Assembly: GCA_020633295.1 (NCBI GenBank)
Contig: JACKDW010000020.1
Coordinates: 1-64,000 of the forward strand
Length of the DNA stretch: 64,000 nucleotides
From: Myxococcales bacterium
GTDB taxonomy: Bacteria > Myxococcota_A > Polyangia > Nannocystales > Nannocystaceae
Direction: 5' to 3'
Position numbers and translations under genes: made by a program. Below are positions 1-11,301 of this stretch, in pieces; position 1 is the stretch's first letter, and each line of letters begins with the position of its first letter. Below the pieces are notes generated by a model that was given only the letters and a program-made list of their open reading frames with translations, had not been told where the DNA came from and made no database searches.

Positions 1-69
1 ACAGTCCGGCGCATGCTCGAGCTCACCGGCGACGAGACGAGCGCCTCCCCGCGAGTCGAGGCGGCGTAG
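1..69 (+). CDS. C-terminal end of an unknown protein, cut by the window edge
   Basis: An open frame enters from the left edge and ends at a TAG at 67-69; the visible part reads TVRRMLELTGDETSASPRVEA plus a final Ala. Composition and codon use fit a real C-terminus, but 22 residues are too few to recognise a family. The gene would end convergent with the DUF1707 gene at 400. What I see is only an open frame with plausible codon use; it could also be chance in such GC-rich DNA. Confidence 0.4.
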   Translation, partial: TVRRMLELTGDETSASPRVEAA

Positions 70-399
70 GGCAACGCGAGATCGATCCAGTCATCGGGAT
101 CGGCTCGCGCGGCGGTCAACGTGTGTCGTTTGGATGTCGAGAAGAGCAGGCGCCACACCGGCGATCAGACCGCGCTGCTGCTCCTCGCGCCGGCGGCCGC
201 GCCCGCGGCCCTCGAGGCCGCCGGCGCGCTCAAGCGCCTGGCGGGCCCGGCGGCTCAGCGCGCGATGACGACGACGACGACGGCGCGTAGGCGGACTCGG
301 CTGCGGCGCGCTCCATCGACCCCGTAGAACATGTCCCGTCGCGCAGCCTGGGTCGGCGACCGGGCGCGCGCCCGCGACGAGCGTCCTCGTCGCCAACAG
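70..399. other. Intergenic region, no gene supported
   Basis: About 330 bases between the stop of the left-edge frame and the stop of the DUF1707 gene. The open frames here are Arg/Ala-rich GC artefacts without recognisable domains. The only pattern I note is GAACATGTCCC at 327-337, which contains a half site similar to the palindromes found elsewhere in the window. No terminator-like hairpin with a T-run is visible. Confidence 0.5.
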
Positions 400-1142
400 C
401 TACGGCTTGAGCATGCGCTGACGGCTCTCGCGGGCCTCCGCGAGCCGCAGCTTCCGCTCCTTGCGCCGACGCTTCCGCGCCTCTCGCCGGCTCTCGCCGG
501 GCAGGCGCTCGAAGATCTCGACCGCGCCGAACACCACCATGCCGCGCACGCGCAGGCGCGGCTCGTGCTCGCCGGCCGCGCGCTCGGGGATCGTGGCGTC
601 GCGCTCGACCCCGCCGAACATCGCCATCACCGAGCTCTCGACCGCGAGGCCGGGCGGGACGATGATCGTGAGGCTGCCGAACACGACCTTGACGTCGATG
701 ACCGTCTCCCCGGGGGCGAGGTGCGCGTCGCGGAAGTCGAGCTCGGTGCTGCCGAAGATCGTGAACGAGTCGAGCTCGCGCGGCGCGATCCAGTCGCCGC
801 CCTGGCGCTGCTCGCCGAACACCGCCACGAGCTGGCGCTGCTCGGGCACCTGGCCGTCGTGCACGCGGACCAGCGCGCCGCCGCCAGGCTGCGCGAGCGC
901 GGTCGTCTGCGGCGCCTCGCCCACCACGGGCATCAGCGACGTCCCGGGCTCGAGCAGATCGTCGGTGACGACCGCGATCTCGTCGAGCGTGGTCGCACGC
1001 TCGACGCGCTCGAGCCGGCGGTCGAGCTCGTCGGCGCCGATGAGATCCTCGCTGTAGCGACGGCTGATGAGCTCGACCGCGCGCTCCCTCGCGTCCCTCA
1101 CCGCGATGAGGTTGTTGTTGTGCGGTCGCCGCTCGTGTTCGC

Positions 1143-1146
<4 letters not shown>
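400..1146 (-). CDS. DUF1707 protein with LiaF-like C-terminal domain
   Basis: A 248-residue protein. Residues about 12-62 form a DUF1707 (SHOCT-like) domain: 'VRDARERAVELISRRYSED' then 'ADELDRRLERV' and a helix ending in DDLL. Residues about 115-215 match the LiaF C-terminal (cell-wall-active antibiotic response) beta domain, with the repeated 'VFGSLTIIVPPG' and 'MAMFGGVERDA' style strands. No membrane segment is visible between them, unlike typical LiaF. The family is linked to envelope-stress sensing, but no direct function is known. Its ATG overlaps the stop of glgX upstream (ATGA type), so the two are probably translationally coupled. Confidence 0.8.
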
Positions 1147-3284
<2,138 letters not shown>

Positions 3285-3502
3285 ACCAGCCGAGCGTCCG
3301 CCGCGACGAGCGCGAACGATCGTCCGGCGACGCGCGGGCCTCGACTCGAGCCCGGGGGTCCGGGGTAGAATTCGATTGAATGCCCGTGTTCGCCCCGGAA
3401 CGCTCCTTCGCCGCGCGAGCGCGTGGCGCCGGCGGACGCGACGAGCGCTCCGCCGCGCAACGGGCTGCGCGCCAGCTCCGGATCGAGCGACGCGTCACCG
3501 TG

Positions 3503-4090
3503 ATGCTCGCCGCGGGCGCGGTCGCCTGCGGCGGCGCCCGCGAGGACCCGATGACGCCGTCGAGCTCGCGCGAGGAGGCGTACGCGCTCACGCTCGAGCA
3601 GCGCTGCGACGACGGCGAGCAGGAGCGCTGCGTCGAGCTCGGCGTGCGCATGCTCGACGGCGACAGCGTGGAGCACGACGAGATCCGCGGCGTCGACCTG
3701 CTCGAGGCCGCCTGTCACAGTGGACATGCAAGTGGTTGCCACGCGCTCGGCCAGGCCTACGACGCCGGCACCGGCGTCTCCGCCGACACCTCGCGCGCGA
3801 TGGAGCTGTATAGCCGCGCGTGCGCGATGAAGGACCACCGCGCCTGTCTCCTCGCCGGCCAGCAGCACCTGCGCGGCGAGCTGGCGCCGTCGGACCCGGA
3901 GCAGGCGAGCACCTACCTGCGCGTCGCCTGCGACGAGGGCGACCTGCTCGACGCGTGCGTCGAGCTCGCGGACCTGCTGGAGCGCGGCGAAGGCGTCCCG
4001 CGCGACGCCGAGGCCGCCCGCGCGCTGCGCCGCCGGGCCTGCGACGCGGGCCTCGACGGCGCCTGCGAGCGATCAGCCGAGGACCGCTGA
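3503..4090 (+). CDS. Sel1-repeat lipoprotein
   Basis: About 195 residues from the ATG at 3503 (a GTG lies one codon earlier, and the frame is open from 3380). The N-terminus MLAAGAVACGG looks like a very short signal peptide with a lipobox (AVAC); the in-frame upstream extension is Arg-rich and less likely. The rest is made of Sel1/TPR-like repeats of about 36 residues with paired cysteines, for example 'LLEAACHSGHASGCHALGQ', 'LYSRACAMKDHRACLLAGQ' and 'RVACDEGDLLDACVELADL'. Such Cys-paired Sel1 proteins are secreted and serve as protein-protein scaffolds; the partner is unknown. It is divergent from glgX. Confidence 0.75.
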   Translation: MLAAGAVACGGAREDPMTPSSSREEAYALTLEQRCDDGEQERCVELGVRMLDGDSVEHDEIRGVDLLEAACHSGHASGCHALGQAYDAGTGVSADTSRAMELYSRACAMKDHRACLLAGQQHLRGELAPSDPEQASTYLRVACDEGDLLDACVELADLLERGEGVPRDAEAARALRRRACDAGLDGACERSAEDR

Positions 4091-4267
4091 CGACCGCGGC
4101 GCGCGGGCTGCCGGTGCAAACGGCCTCACGCGGCCGCGCGGCTCCGCGACCCGCGTACCAGAGGTGTCCCCATGGGCAGGCGAGACAATTCGCCTCGCCT
4201 CGAGGTTGTTTTTTCCGGCACCGCGCGCGCGCGCGATCCAGAAGACGCGCTATCGTTGCCGGCAGCG

Positions 4268-5332
4268 ATGTCGCTCCCCAAGGTATCGACCGGCGCAGGC
4301 GACGGGCGAGCGTCGGCGCGACCCGAACGCGCGCGCGCGGACGCGAAGATCACGATCGCGAGCGCCGCCGCGATGATCAACCGCGTCGTCGCGCAATTCA
4401 TCGAGACGCTGCCGGCGCCCCGCCGCGACGTCGCGCGCCAGCTCCCGCTGTACCTCGGGCTCACCGCGGTCGCGTGGACGCGCTGGGCGGATGTTTACCC
4501 AGACACGGCCCTGCTCGCGCTGCCCGTGTGGCTCGCGTCACGCCGCGACGCGTTCGCCACCGACGACGCGGACGACGAGGCGCGCGACGCCAGCGTCTCG
4601 GCGGCGGTCACCGCCCACGTGCTGGGCTTCATCCACGGGCAGGTCACGCGCCAGACCCACGAGCGCCGGCTCGCGGCCAACGACCGCGTCGCCGAGCTGC
4701 TGCCCGCCTTGGCCCAAGCCCGCGACGCCGCGTTCAAGCGCGTCGGCCCCGGCGCGCGCCTCGTCGAGCTCGGCTACGACGACGCCGCGCAGGCGCTCGT
4801 GTCCGCGATCGATCTCGAGCACGCGCTGACGCGCCGCGCCCACGCCCACGACCTCGCGCTCTACGGCGAGGTCGTCCGCCGCAAGCAGCGGCTGCTGCTG
4901 CCCGCCTGCGCCGCGCTCGCGCGCGCGCTCGAGTGGAGCAAGCGCCGCCGCTTCCTCGCCGACGACCTCGTCGCGCAGATCGGCGTCGGGCTGCAGTGCC
5001 GTGCCGACGCGGCCGCGCGCGCGCCGGCGACCCGCGTGTCCTGGTCCGAGCTGCTGGCGCGCAAGCCCGGCGCCGACGCGGAGCAGCTCACGCGCCGGGC
5101 CCAGGTCATCCGCGCGCGCCTGCTCGACATCTCGAGCGACGCGTTCATCCGCGCGGCCTGGGCCGCGCGCCGGCTCGAGCTCCCCGAACTCGAGAAGTGG
5201 TCGAAGCGACAGGGAGAGACCTCGGCCGATCTCGCCGCGCGCGAGGAGCAGCACCCCGGCTCCGCCGCGCGCTGGGCCGAGGAGTCGCAGCGTCGACTCG
5301 AGGCCCGGCAGCGCGAGCGTTACGCCCGCTGA
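4268..5332 (+). CDS. Unknown protein, all-helical
   Basis: I do not recognise this family. From the ATG at 4268 it would be 354 residues; an ATG at 4172 in the same frame gives 386, but the extra part spans a T-rich, promoter-like stretch (GTTGTTTTTTCC at 4205-4216). Most of the chain is predicted helical, with a mildly hydrophobic central segment ('LYLGLTAVAWTRWADVYPDT'), no signal peptide and a charged C-terminus. The codon pattern is strongly that of a real gene. A helical isoprenoid-synthase-like fold came to mind, but I see no Asp-rich metal motif, so no function is given. Confidence 0.65.
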   Translation: MSLPKVSTGAGDGRASARPERARADAKITIASAAAMINRVVAQFIETLPAPRRDVARQLPLYLGLTAVAWTRWADVYPDTALLALPVWLASRRDAFATDDADDEARDASVSAAVTAHVLGFIHGQVTRQTHERRLAANDRVAELLPALAQARDAAFKRVGPGARLVELGYDDAAQALVSAIDLEHALTRRAHAHDLALYGEVVRRKQRLLLPACAALARALEWSKRRRFLADDLVAQIGVGLQCRADAAARAPATRVSWSELLARKPGADAEQLTRRAQVIRARLLDISSDAFIRAAWAARRLELPELEKWSKRQGETSADLAAREEQHPGSAARWAEESQRRLEARQRERYAR

Positions 5333-5475
5333 GCCGCGCGCGAGCCCCACGAGCGGGTCGGCTGCTCGACGCAGCGGCGGAGCTCGGACGCGGCCAAGCG
5401 CGCTGACCAGCCGCCGGCCGACTCGCCCGCGACGCGGTCTACTCGAGCTCGGTGACCGCCCGTCACGTCGCCCGT

Positions 5476-5826
5476 CTAGCGCTCGCGGCTCATGAAGTGC
5501 GTGTGCAGCTCGCAGCCGTACTGACTCGCGAACGCGCGCAATTCCGGGGTCGGCTCGCCGTAGATCAGGAAGCGGTACGTCGTGATCGCGAACAGCTTGG
5601 GGAACACCTCGGCGTTGTGCGTCATCGACTCGACGAGCCCCTCGAAGCCGTCATAGATCTCGCGCGCGGTGCAGACCGTCTCGTCCTCGTTGAAGAAGAA
5701 GTCGTAGCGCAGCGTCCGCGTGTCCTGCTCGCGAACGATGCGCATGCTCTCGGCGACGAGCGCCTTGAACTCATCCAGCTTGCCCGGGTTGATCGTGTAG
5801 ATCGCGTCTGCGTGTATGAGCGCCAT
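5476..5826 (-). CDS. Antibiotic-biosynthesis-monooxygenase-like (dimeric alpha/beta barrel) protein
   Basis: A 116-residue intact protein with the ABM/stress-responsive ferredoxin-like barrel pattern: 'IYTINPGKLDEFKALVAES', then 'TLRYDFFFNEDETVCTAREIY' with the usual EXY-like strand, then a helix ending 'LFAITTYRFLIYGEP'. Members are small dimers, either heme/quinol monooxygenases or simple binding proteins; the substrate cannot be read from sequence. It is divergent from the A-T-R gene across a 660-base gap that holds AT-rich stretches. It may serve that pathway, but this is only context. The ATG at 5826 is preceded by GGAGG (GCGGAGGCATCGAC), a good ribosome binding site. Confidence 0.75.
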   Translation of the reverse strand: MALIHADAIYTINPGKLDEFKALVAESMRIVREQDTRTLRYDFFFNEDETVCTAREIYDGFEGLVESMTHNAEVFPKLFAITTYRFLIYGEPTPELRAFASQYGCELHTHFMSRER

Positions 5827-6488
5827 GTCGATGCCTCCGCTGAGTGCTTGGCGCGCGCGCGTCGCGTGTTACCGCCGCTCGTGGAGACATGTCCGATTCG
5901 TCATCTTTGCGCCGGCGCCCGCCCGACGCTCGCGCCGCGCACGGCGGCTCACGCGCGGAGCCGAACCGCGCGAAAAGACGCGTCGCCGCGTGAAGACGAC
6001 CGCGGCGACGCGCCGGCGGGCGGGCGCCGCGAGCGACCGCGCCGGCGCGTCGAGCCAGCCCGATCATACATGTCTCTTCATTAATCTTTAACGAATTGCA
6101 CGCGCGAGAGAATGTGCGCACCTCGGGCTGAACATGTGCGCGCGTCGTGCGACGCACACGCGCACATCGGCCGCGCGCGCCCGCAGGAGCGGGCGCTGGC
6201 GCGGGGGCGCGGCCGGCGGCGCGCCCGATGCCCTTTCCTCACGACGAGACGAATAAAATCACGTGACGTCGCTACTCCCACTTCATGGGGGTGGTCTTGA
6301 GAAACTCGGCACGCAGGGATCCCGCGGGCGCTCGCGACGGCTGGCGCGATTGCTGCAATACACAACAGCGACTGGCGACGCCGGCACCCGCCGCGCTCGA
6401 CGCCACGACCTGCACGAACAAGCGCTTGGCGAGCGCGCGCGGCAGCGCAGCGCGCCGTCGCCTCGCGCTGCGCCACGAGAGAGACCCC
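5827..6488. promoter_or_regulatory. Divergent intergenic region with AT-rich islands
   Basis: No gene is supported in these 660 bases. Features seen: GAGACATGTCC at 5885-5895, about 60 bases upstream of the ABM start; an AT-rich island at 6063-6100 that begins with ATGTCTC, the left half of the palindrome described elsewhere, at 6070; a second AT-rich island near 6243-6262; and a sigma-54-like element at 6342-6357, annotated separately. The region probably contains both divergent promoters. Confidence 0.5.
6342..6357 (+). promoter_or_regulatory. Candidate sigma-54 promoter (-24/-12)
   Basis: The sequence TGGCGCGATTGCTGCA has GG and GC separated by the ten bases required for sigma-54, and matches the TGGCACG-N4-TTGCA consensus except for two bases. 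It lies about 130 bases upstream of the A-T-R start codon on the same strand. Myxobacteria use many sigma-54 promoters. In 70% GC DNA a chance match is quite possible, and I did not identify an enhancer site. Confidence 0.35.
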
Positions 6489-9400
6489 ATGATTGACGCA
6501 GCTGGCACGACCCTGAACCTCTCGCCGGACGCCGACGCGCGCGCCGTCCCGCGGGCCTGGACCCGCGCCCGCGCCCCCTACCCGCGCGACGCCTCGGTCG
6601 CGTCGCTGTTCGAGGCCCACGTCGCCCGCGCCCCGCAGGCGCCGGCGCTGCGCTGGGGTGACGCGCGCTACACCTACGCCGAGCTCAACGCGCGCGCGAA
6701 CCAGCTCGCCCACACGCTGCGCGCGGAGGGGGTCGGGCACGAGACGCCCGTGGTCGTGTTCATGACCCCGTCGGCGAGCCTCGTCATCACGATCCTCGCC
6801 ATCTGCAAGGCCGGCGGCACGTACGTCCCGCTCGACCTCAGCTACCCCCAGGCGCGCCTCGAGTTCATGCTCGCCGACGCCGACGCGCCGCTGATCGTCA
6901 CCGACTCCGAGGCGCGCCTGCAGCTCCCCGACCACGCCGCGAAGGTGCTGTGCATCGACGCCGCCGCGCTCGCCATCGACGCCGCGCCGGCCTGTGACCT
7001 CGCGCCGGTCGCCCGCGGCGACTCGCGCGTCTACGTCATGTACACCTCGGGCACGACGGGGCGGCCGAAGGGCATCGAGGTCCTGCACCGCGGGATCGCG
7101 CGCCTGGTCTGCAACCCCAACTACATGCAGCTCGACGCGTCGGACCGCGTCGCGCAGGTCGCCAACCCGGCGTTCGACGCGTTCACCTTCGAGATGTGGG
7201 CCGCGCTGCTCAACGGCGCGCAGCTCGTCGGCGTCTCGCGCGAGACGCTGCTCGACCCGGCGGCGCTCGCCGACTTCATCGAGACCCGCGAGGTCACGGT
7301 GATGCTGCTGACGACCGCGCTGTTTCACTTCGTCGCGCGCGAGCGGCCCGAGGCGTTCGCGCCGCTGCGCACGCTGCTCGTCGGCGGCGAGGCGCTCGCG
7401 CCGAGGTGGGCGCGACGGGTGCTCGAGCGCGGCGCCCCGGGCCGCCTCGTCAACGCGTACGGGCCGACCGAGAGCACCGTCGCCGCGACCTGTCACGTCG
7501 TCACGGAGGTGCCCGAGGACGCGACCTCCGTGCCGATCGGCGTCCCCGTCGCCAACACCGAGATCCACGTGCTCGACGCCCGCATGCGCCCCGTGCCCGT
7601 CGGCCGCGAGGGCGAGATCTACATCGGCGGCGACGGGCTCGCGCGCGGCTACCTCGGCCGCCCCGAGCTGAGCCGCGAGCGCTTCGTCCCCAGCCCCTTC
7701 GCGCCCGGACAGACGCTGTACCGCACCGGCGACCTCGGGCGCTGGCGAGACGACGGCGCGATCGAGTTCTCCGGCCGCGTCGACGCCCAGGTCAAGATCC
7801 GCGGCTTCCGCATCGAGCTCGCCGGCGTCGAGGCGGCGATCCGGCGCGACGACGCGGTCGCCGAGGTCATCGTGCTCGCGCGCGACGACGCGGCCGGGCA
7901 CAAGCAGCTCGTCGCCTACATCGTGCCGGAGGACCGCCGGCTGTGCGCGCCCGAGCGGCGCGCGGCGGCTCGGCGCGCGCTCGCCTCGCTGCGCGCGCGC
8001 CTGAGCGCGGAGCTGCCCGAGTGCATGATCCCCTCGGCGGGCGCGCTGCTCGAGGCGCTGCCGCTGACGCCGAACCGCAAGCTCGACCGCGCGCGGCTGC
8101 CCGAGGCCACGCCGATGACCGAGGACGAGGAGGCGCGTGACGCCGCGCCCGCGACCGAGAGCGAGCGCGAGATCGCGGCGCTGTGGAGCGAGCTGCTCGG
8201 GATCCCGACGCCCTCGACCGCCGCCAACTGGACCGCGTGCGGCGGCAACTCGCTGCTCGCGGCCCAGCTGCTGCTGCGCGTGCACGAGCGCCTCGGCGTC
8301 AAGGTCCCGGCCTACATGTTCTACGAGCAGCCGACGATCGCCCAGCTCGCCGAGCACGTCGACCTCCTGCGCGGCGGCGACGAGCTCGACGTCTCCGACG
8401 TCTCGATGGTCGACCTGGTCGGAGAGTCACGACTCGACCCCGCGCTGCGGCCCTCGGACCCGCGGCCCTACGAGTGGCGCGCCCCGACGCGCGTGCTCGT
8501 GACGGGCGCGACCGGCTTCCTCGGCGCGTGGGTCGTGCGCGACCTGCTGCGCGCCGGCGTCGAGGAGCTCCACTGCCTCGTCCGCGCCGCCGACGCGGAC
8601 GCCGGCCTCGCGCGCGTGCGCGAGAACATGCGCCGCTACGGCGTCTGGGAGGACGGCTTCGCCGCGCGCCTGTTCGCGGTCCCCGGCGACCTCACCGAGC
8701 GCGACCTCGGCGTCCCGCGCCAGGACTACGAGCGCCTCGCCGCGCGCGTCGACACCATCTACCACAGCGCCGCGCACGTCAGCTACGTCGAGCCCTACTC
8801 CTGGCACAAGCCCGCGAACGTCGTCGGGACCACCGAGATCATCCGCTTCGCGTTCACCGGCCCGACCAAGGCGCTGCACCACGTCTCGACGATCAGCGTG
8901 TTCGGCCCCAACGGCTTCTTCGACCAGGTCGCCGACGTCTACGAGGACACCGAGATCCTCAGCAGCGCGGCGCTGCTCCACCTCGACATGGGCTACAGCC
9001 AGAGCAAGTGGGTCGCCGAGGCGCTCGTGTTCGAGGCGCAGGCGCGCGGGCTCCCGCTCAACGTCTACCGGCCCGGCTTCATCGTCGGCGACAGCGCGAC
9101 CGGCAGCTGCAACGTCGACGACTTCATCGCGCGGCTGATCGGCGGCTGCGTCGGCCTCGGGCGCTTCCCGCTGCTGCCGCGGCAGCGCAAGGAGTTCGTC
9201 GCGGTGGACTTCGCCAGCGCCGCGCTCGTGCACATCTCCACGCGCGCGGAGCAGCTCGGCAAGCGCTTTCACCTGGTCCCGCCCACCGACGCGCGCTCGC
9301 TCTCGATGAGCGAGTTCTTCGAGCTGATCCAGGCGTGCGGGCACGAGCTCGCGGGCGTCCCCTACGCCGAGTGGGTCGAGGCCGTGCGCGAGGTCGTCGC

Positions 9401-9767
9401 CGCGCGCCCCGACCACGTGCTGCTGCCGCTGATGCCCGCGCTCAGCGAGCGCATCTACGACGACGAGCTGACCCGCTGGGAGCTGTACCGCGACATGCCG
9501 CGCTACCACAGCGACAACACGCGCGCGGCGCTCGTCGGCAGCGGGCTCGAGTTCCCGCGCCTGACCCAGGAGCTGATGGCGCGCTACCTCGAGTTCCTGC
9601 GGGCCCGCGGGCTGCTCGAGGCCGCGCCCGCGCCCGACGCCGCGCCCGACCCGGCCGCGCGACCCTACGTCGTCGAGCTCGCCAACGGCCGCCGCATCGA
9701 GGTGCCGCGCGGCTTCGACCCCGACGAGCTGCGCCGCCTGATCGCCGCGCTCGAGGGCGCCGCCTGA
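6489..9767 (+). CDS. NRPS-like adenylation-thiolation-thioester reductase protein
   Basis: From the ATG at 6489 (GAGAGAGACCCC just before it) the protein has 1092 residues; the frame is open further upstream but without homology. An A domain (about 25-545) has 'YTSGTTGRPKGIEV', 'NAYGPTEST', 'YRTGDLGRW', 'KIRGFRIEL' and 'NRKLDR'. A carrier domain has Ser588 in CGGNSLLAA. A reductase domain (about 665-1050) has 'VTGATGFLGAW' and Tyr836/Lys840 in YSQSK. Such A-T-R enzymes activate a carboxylic or amino acid, load it on phosphopantetheine and release it as an aldehyde or alcohol. There is no condensation domain. By eye, pocket positions are roughly D-A-F-L-L-G-A-V-A-K, suggesting a hydrophobic substrate. 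No phosphopantetheinyl transferase is nearby. Confidence 0.93.
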   Translation: MIDAAGTTLNLSPDADARAVPRAWTRARAPYPRDASVASLFEAHVARAPQAPALRWGDARYTYAELNARANQLAHTLRAEGVGHETPVVVFMTPSASLVITILAICKAGGTYVPLDLSYPQARLEFMLADADAPLIVTDSEARLQLPDHAAKVLCIDAAALAIDAAPACDLAPVARGDSRVYVMYTSGTTGRPKGIEVLHRGIARLVCNPNYMQLDASDRVAQVANPAFDAFTFEMWAALLNGAQLVGVSRETLLDPAALADFIETREVTVMLLTTALFHFVARERPEAFAPLRTLLVGGEALAPRWARRVLERGAPGRLVNAYGPTESTVAATCHVVTEVPEDATSVPIGVPVANTEIHVLDARMRPVPVGREGEIYIGGDGLARGYLGRPELSRERFVPSPFAPGQTLYRTGDLGRWRDDGAIEFSGRVDAQVKIRGFRIELAGVEAAIRRDDAVAEVIVLARDDAAGHKQLVAYIVPEDRRLCAPERRAAARRALASLRARLSAELPECMIPSAGALLEALPLTPNRKLDRARLPEATPMTEDEEARDAAPATESEREIAALWSELLGIPTPSTAANWTACGGNSLLAAQLLLRVHERLGVKVPAYMFYEQPTIAQLAEHVDLLRGGDELDVSDVSMVDLVGESRLDPALRPSDPRPYEWRAPTRVLVTGATGFLGAWVVRDLLRAGVEELHCLVRAADADAGLARVRENMRRYGVWEDGFAARLFAVPGDLTERDLGVPRQDYERLAARVDTIYHSAAHVSYVEPYSWHKPANVVGTTEIIRFAFTGPTKALHHVSTISVFGPNGFFDQVADVYEDTEILSSAALLHLDMGYSQSKWVAEALVFEAQARGLPLNVYRPGFIVGDSATGSCNVDDFIARLIGGCVGLGRFPLLPRQRKEFVAVDFASAALVHISTRAEQLGKRFHLVPPTDARSLSMSEFFELIQACGHELAGVPYAEWVEAVREVVAARPDHVLLPLMPALSERIYDDELTRWELYRDMPRYHSDNTRAALVGSGLEFPRLTQELMARYLEFLRARGLLEAAPAPDAAPDPAARPYVVELANGRRIEVPRGFDPDELRRLIAALEGAA

Positions 9768-9833
9768 GCGCCGCGCTCGAGCGCGACTCCTGACGCTTCG
9801 GACAGCCCGAGCCTCGGCGCCGCGTGGGCCCGC

Positions 9834-11276
9834 TCAGCCCTCGAGCAGCGCCTGGATCCGGGCCTCGGCGACCGGGTCGAGCGACGTGAACGACAGCAGC
9901 GCGCGGTCCTGCGCCGCGTCGACCGCGATGACCTTCGCGTACACGTCACCGCCGTCGGCGCCCGGCCCGAGCGCGAGGCGCAGGCTGCTCAGCGGCTCGA
10001 GCGCGGCGCCGGGGCGCAGCTCACCGCGATCGGGCGACAGCCGCACGAGCTCGCCCGCGCGCAGCTCGTCGCTCTCCTGCTTCCCGCGCACGACCGTGTA
10101 GGACAGCGGCACCGGCGTGATGTCTCGCAGCGCGCCCTCGCCCGCCGGCAGCGCGAGCTCGTGCGCGCCGCCGATCGCGAGCACCTCGTGGAGCTCGAGC
10201 GGCTCCTTCAGCCCCTTGGGCCGGACCTCGATCGTGCGCCCCAGCGTGACCAGGTCCTCGACCTCCACGCGCGTCGCCTCCGAGATCAGCACGCGCCCGC
10301 CCGGCGCGTAGGACTCGATGCGCGCCGCGATGTTCACGTGCACGCCGATCGCGGTGTAGGTCGCGCGCCGGCTCGAGCCGATGTTGCCCACGACGACCTC
10401 GCCCGTGTTCACGCCGACGCCGGCGCGGATCCGCGGGAGCCCGTCGGCCTGGTTGCGCTGGTTGCAGCCGATGAGCGCGAGCTGCATGGCGATGCCGCAG
10501 GCGACCGCCTGGGCCGCGCTGTCCTCGCGATCGAGCGGCGCGCCGAAGATCACCATCAGCCCGTCGCCGCTGATGCTGTTGACCGTGCCGCCGTACTCGA
10601 TCGCGACCTCGACGACCGTCTCGATGTAGCGGTTGAGCAGCGTGACGACCGTCTCGGGCGCGAGGCGCTCCGACATCGCCGTGAAGCCGCGCAGGTCGAT
10701 CATCAGCACGCTCACGCGCCGGCGCTCGCCGCCGAGCTCCAGGCCCTCGGGGGAGTCGAGCAGCTGATCGACCACCGCGTCCGAGACGTAGCGGCCGAAG
10801 GTGTCGCGGATGAAGCGGTTGCGCCGCTCCAGGTCCGCCGCGCGCCGGCGGGCCTCCTCGCCCGACTTCAGCTCGCGGACCTGCGTGAGCGTCTTGTCGA
10901 GCGTGACCTCGAGGTCGTTGAGGTCGATCGGCTTGGTCAGGAAGTCGAACGCGCCGCGGTTCATCGCGGTGCGGATGTTCTCCATGTCGCTGTAGGCCGA
11001 GACGATGATCGTGCGGAGCTGCCGCTCGAGCGCGCGGATCTTGCCCAGCAGCGTCAGCCCGCCCATGATCGGCATGTTGATGTCGGTGAACACGACGTCG
11101 ACGTCGGGCTGCGCCGCGAGCACCTCGAGCGCCTCGCTGCCGTTGTTCGCGAACAGCACCTTGAGCTCGCCCCGGCGGATCCGCCGGCGGAACGCCTTGC
11201 GGATCATGCGCTCGAGATCCTGCTCGTCGTCGACGAACAGGACGAGCCCGGGGTCGCTGCTGGGTTCACGGGTCAT
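9834..11276 (-). CDS. Response regulator fused to a class III adenylate/guanylate cyclase
   Basis: 480 residues, intact. A receiver domain (about 10-130) has acidic residues at 16-17 (VDDE), phospho-acceptor Asp65 in VFTDINMP and Lys115 in FLTKP. After a short coiled linker, a class III cyclase domain (about 180-365) carries both metal aspartates, Asp194 in MIDLRGFT and Asp238 in SGDGLMVIFG. The last 100 residues form a beta-rich tail that may be a PilZ-like barrel, but I see no clear RxxxR. It should make cAMP (or cGMP) in response to phosphorylation. It starts 25 bases after the stop of the giant histidine kinase on the same strand, so that kinase is its likely partner. Confidence 0.92.
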   Translation of the reverse strand: MTREPSSDPGLVLFVDDEQDLERMIRKAFRRRIRRGELKVLFANNGSEALEVLAAQPDVDVVFTDINMPIMGGLTLLGKIRALERQLRTIIVSAYSDMENIRTAMNRGAFDFLTKPIDLNDLEVTLDKTLTQVRELKSGEEARRRAADLERRNRFIRDTFGRYVSDAVVDQLLDSPEGLELGGERRRVSVLMIDLRGFTAMSERLAPETVVTLLNRYIETVVEVAIEYGGTVNSISGDGLMVIFGAPLDREDSAAQAVACGIAMQLALIGCNQRNQADGLPRIRAGVGVNTGEVVVGNIGSSRRATYTAIGVHVNIAARIESYAPGGRVLISEATRVEVEDLVTLGRTIEVRPKGLKEPLELHEVLAIGGAHELALPAGEGALRDITPVPLSYTVVRGKQESDELRAGELVRLSPDRGELRPGAALEPLSSLRLALGPGADGGDVYAKVIAVDAAQDRALLSFTSLDPVAEARIQALLEG

Positions 11277-11301
11277 GCGCGCGCTACGGTCCGCCGGCCC
11301 C

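Noticed and set aside
6081..9509. Long minus-strand open frames opposite the A-T-R gene
   Set aside because: No recognisable motif; antisense shadow of a strongly supported plus-strand gene.
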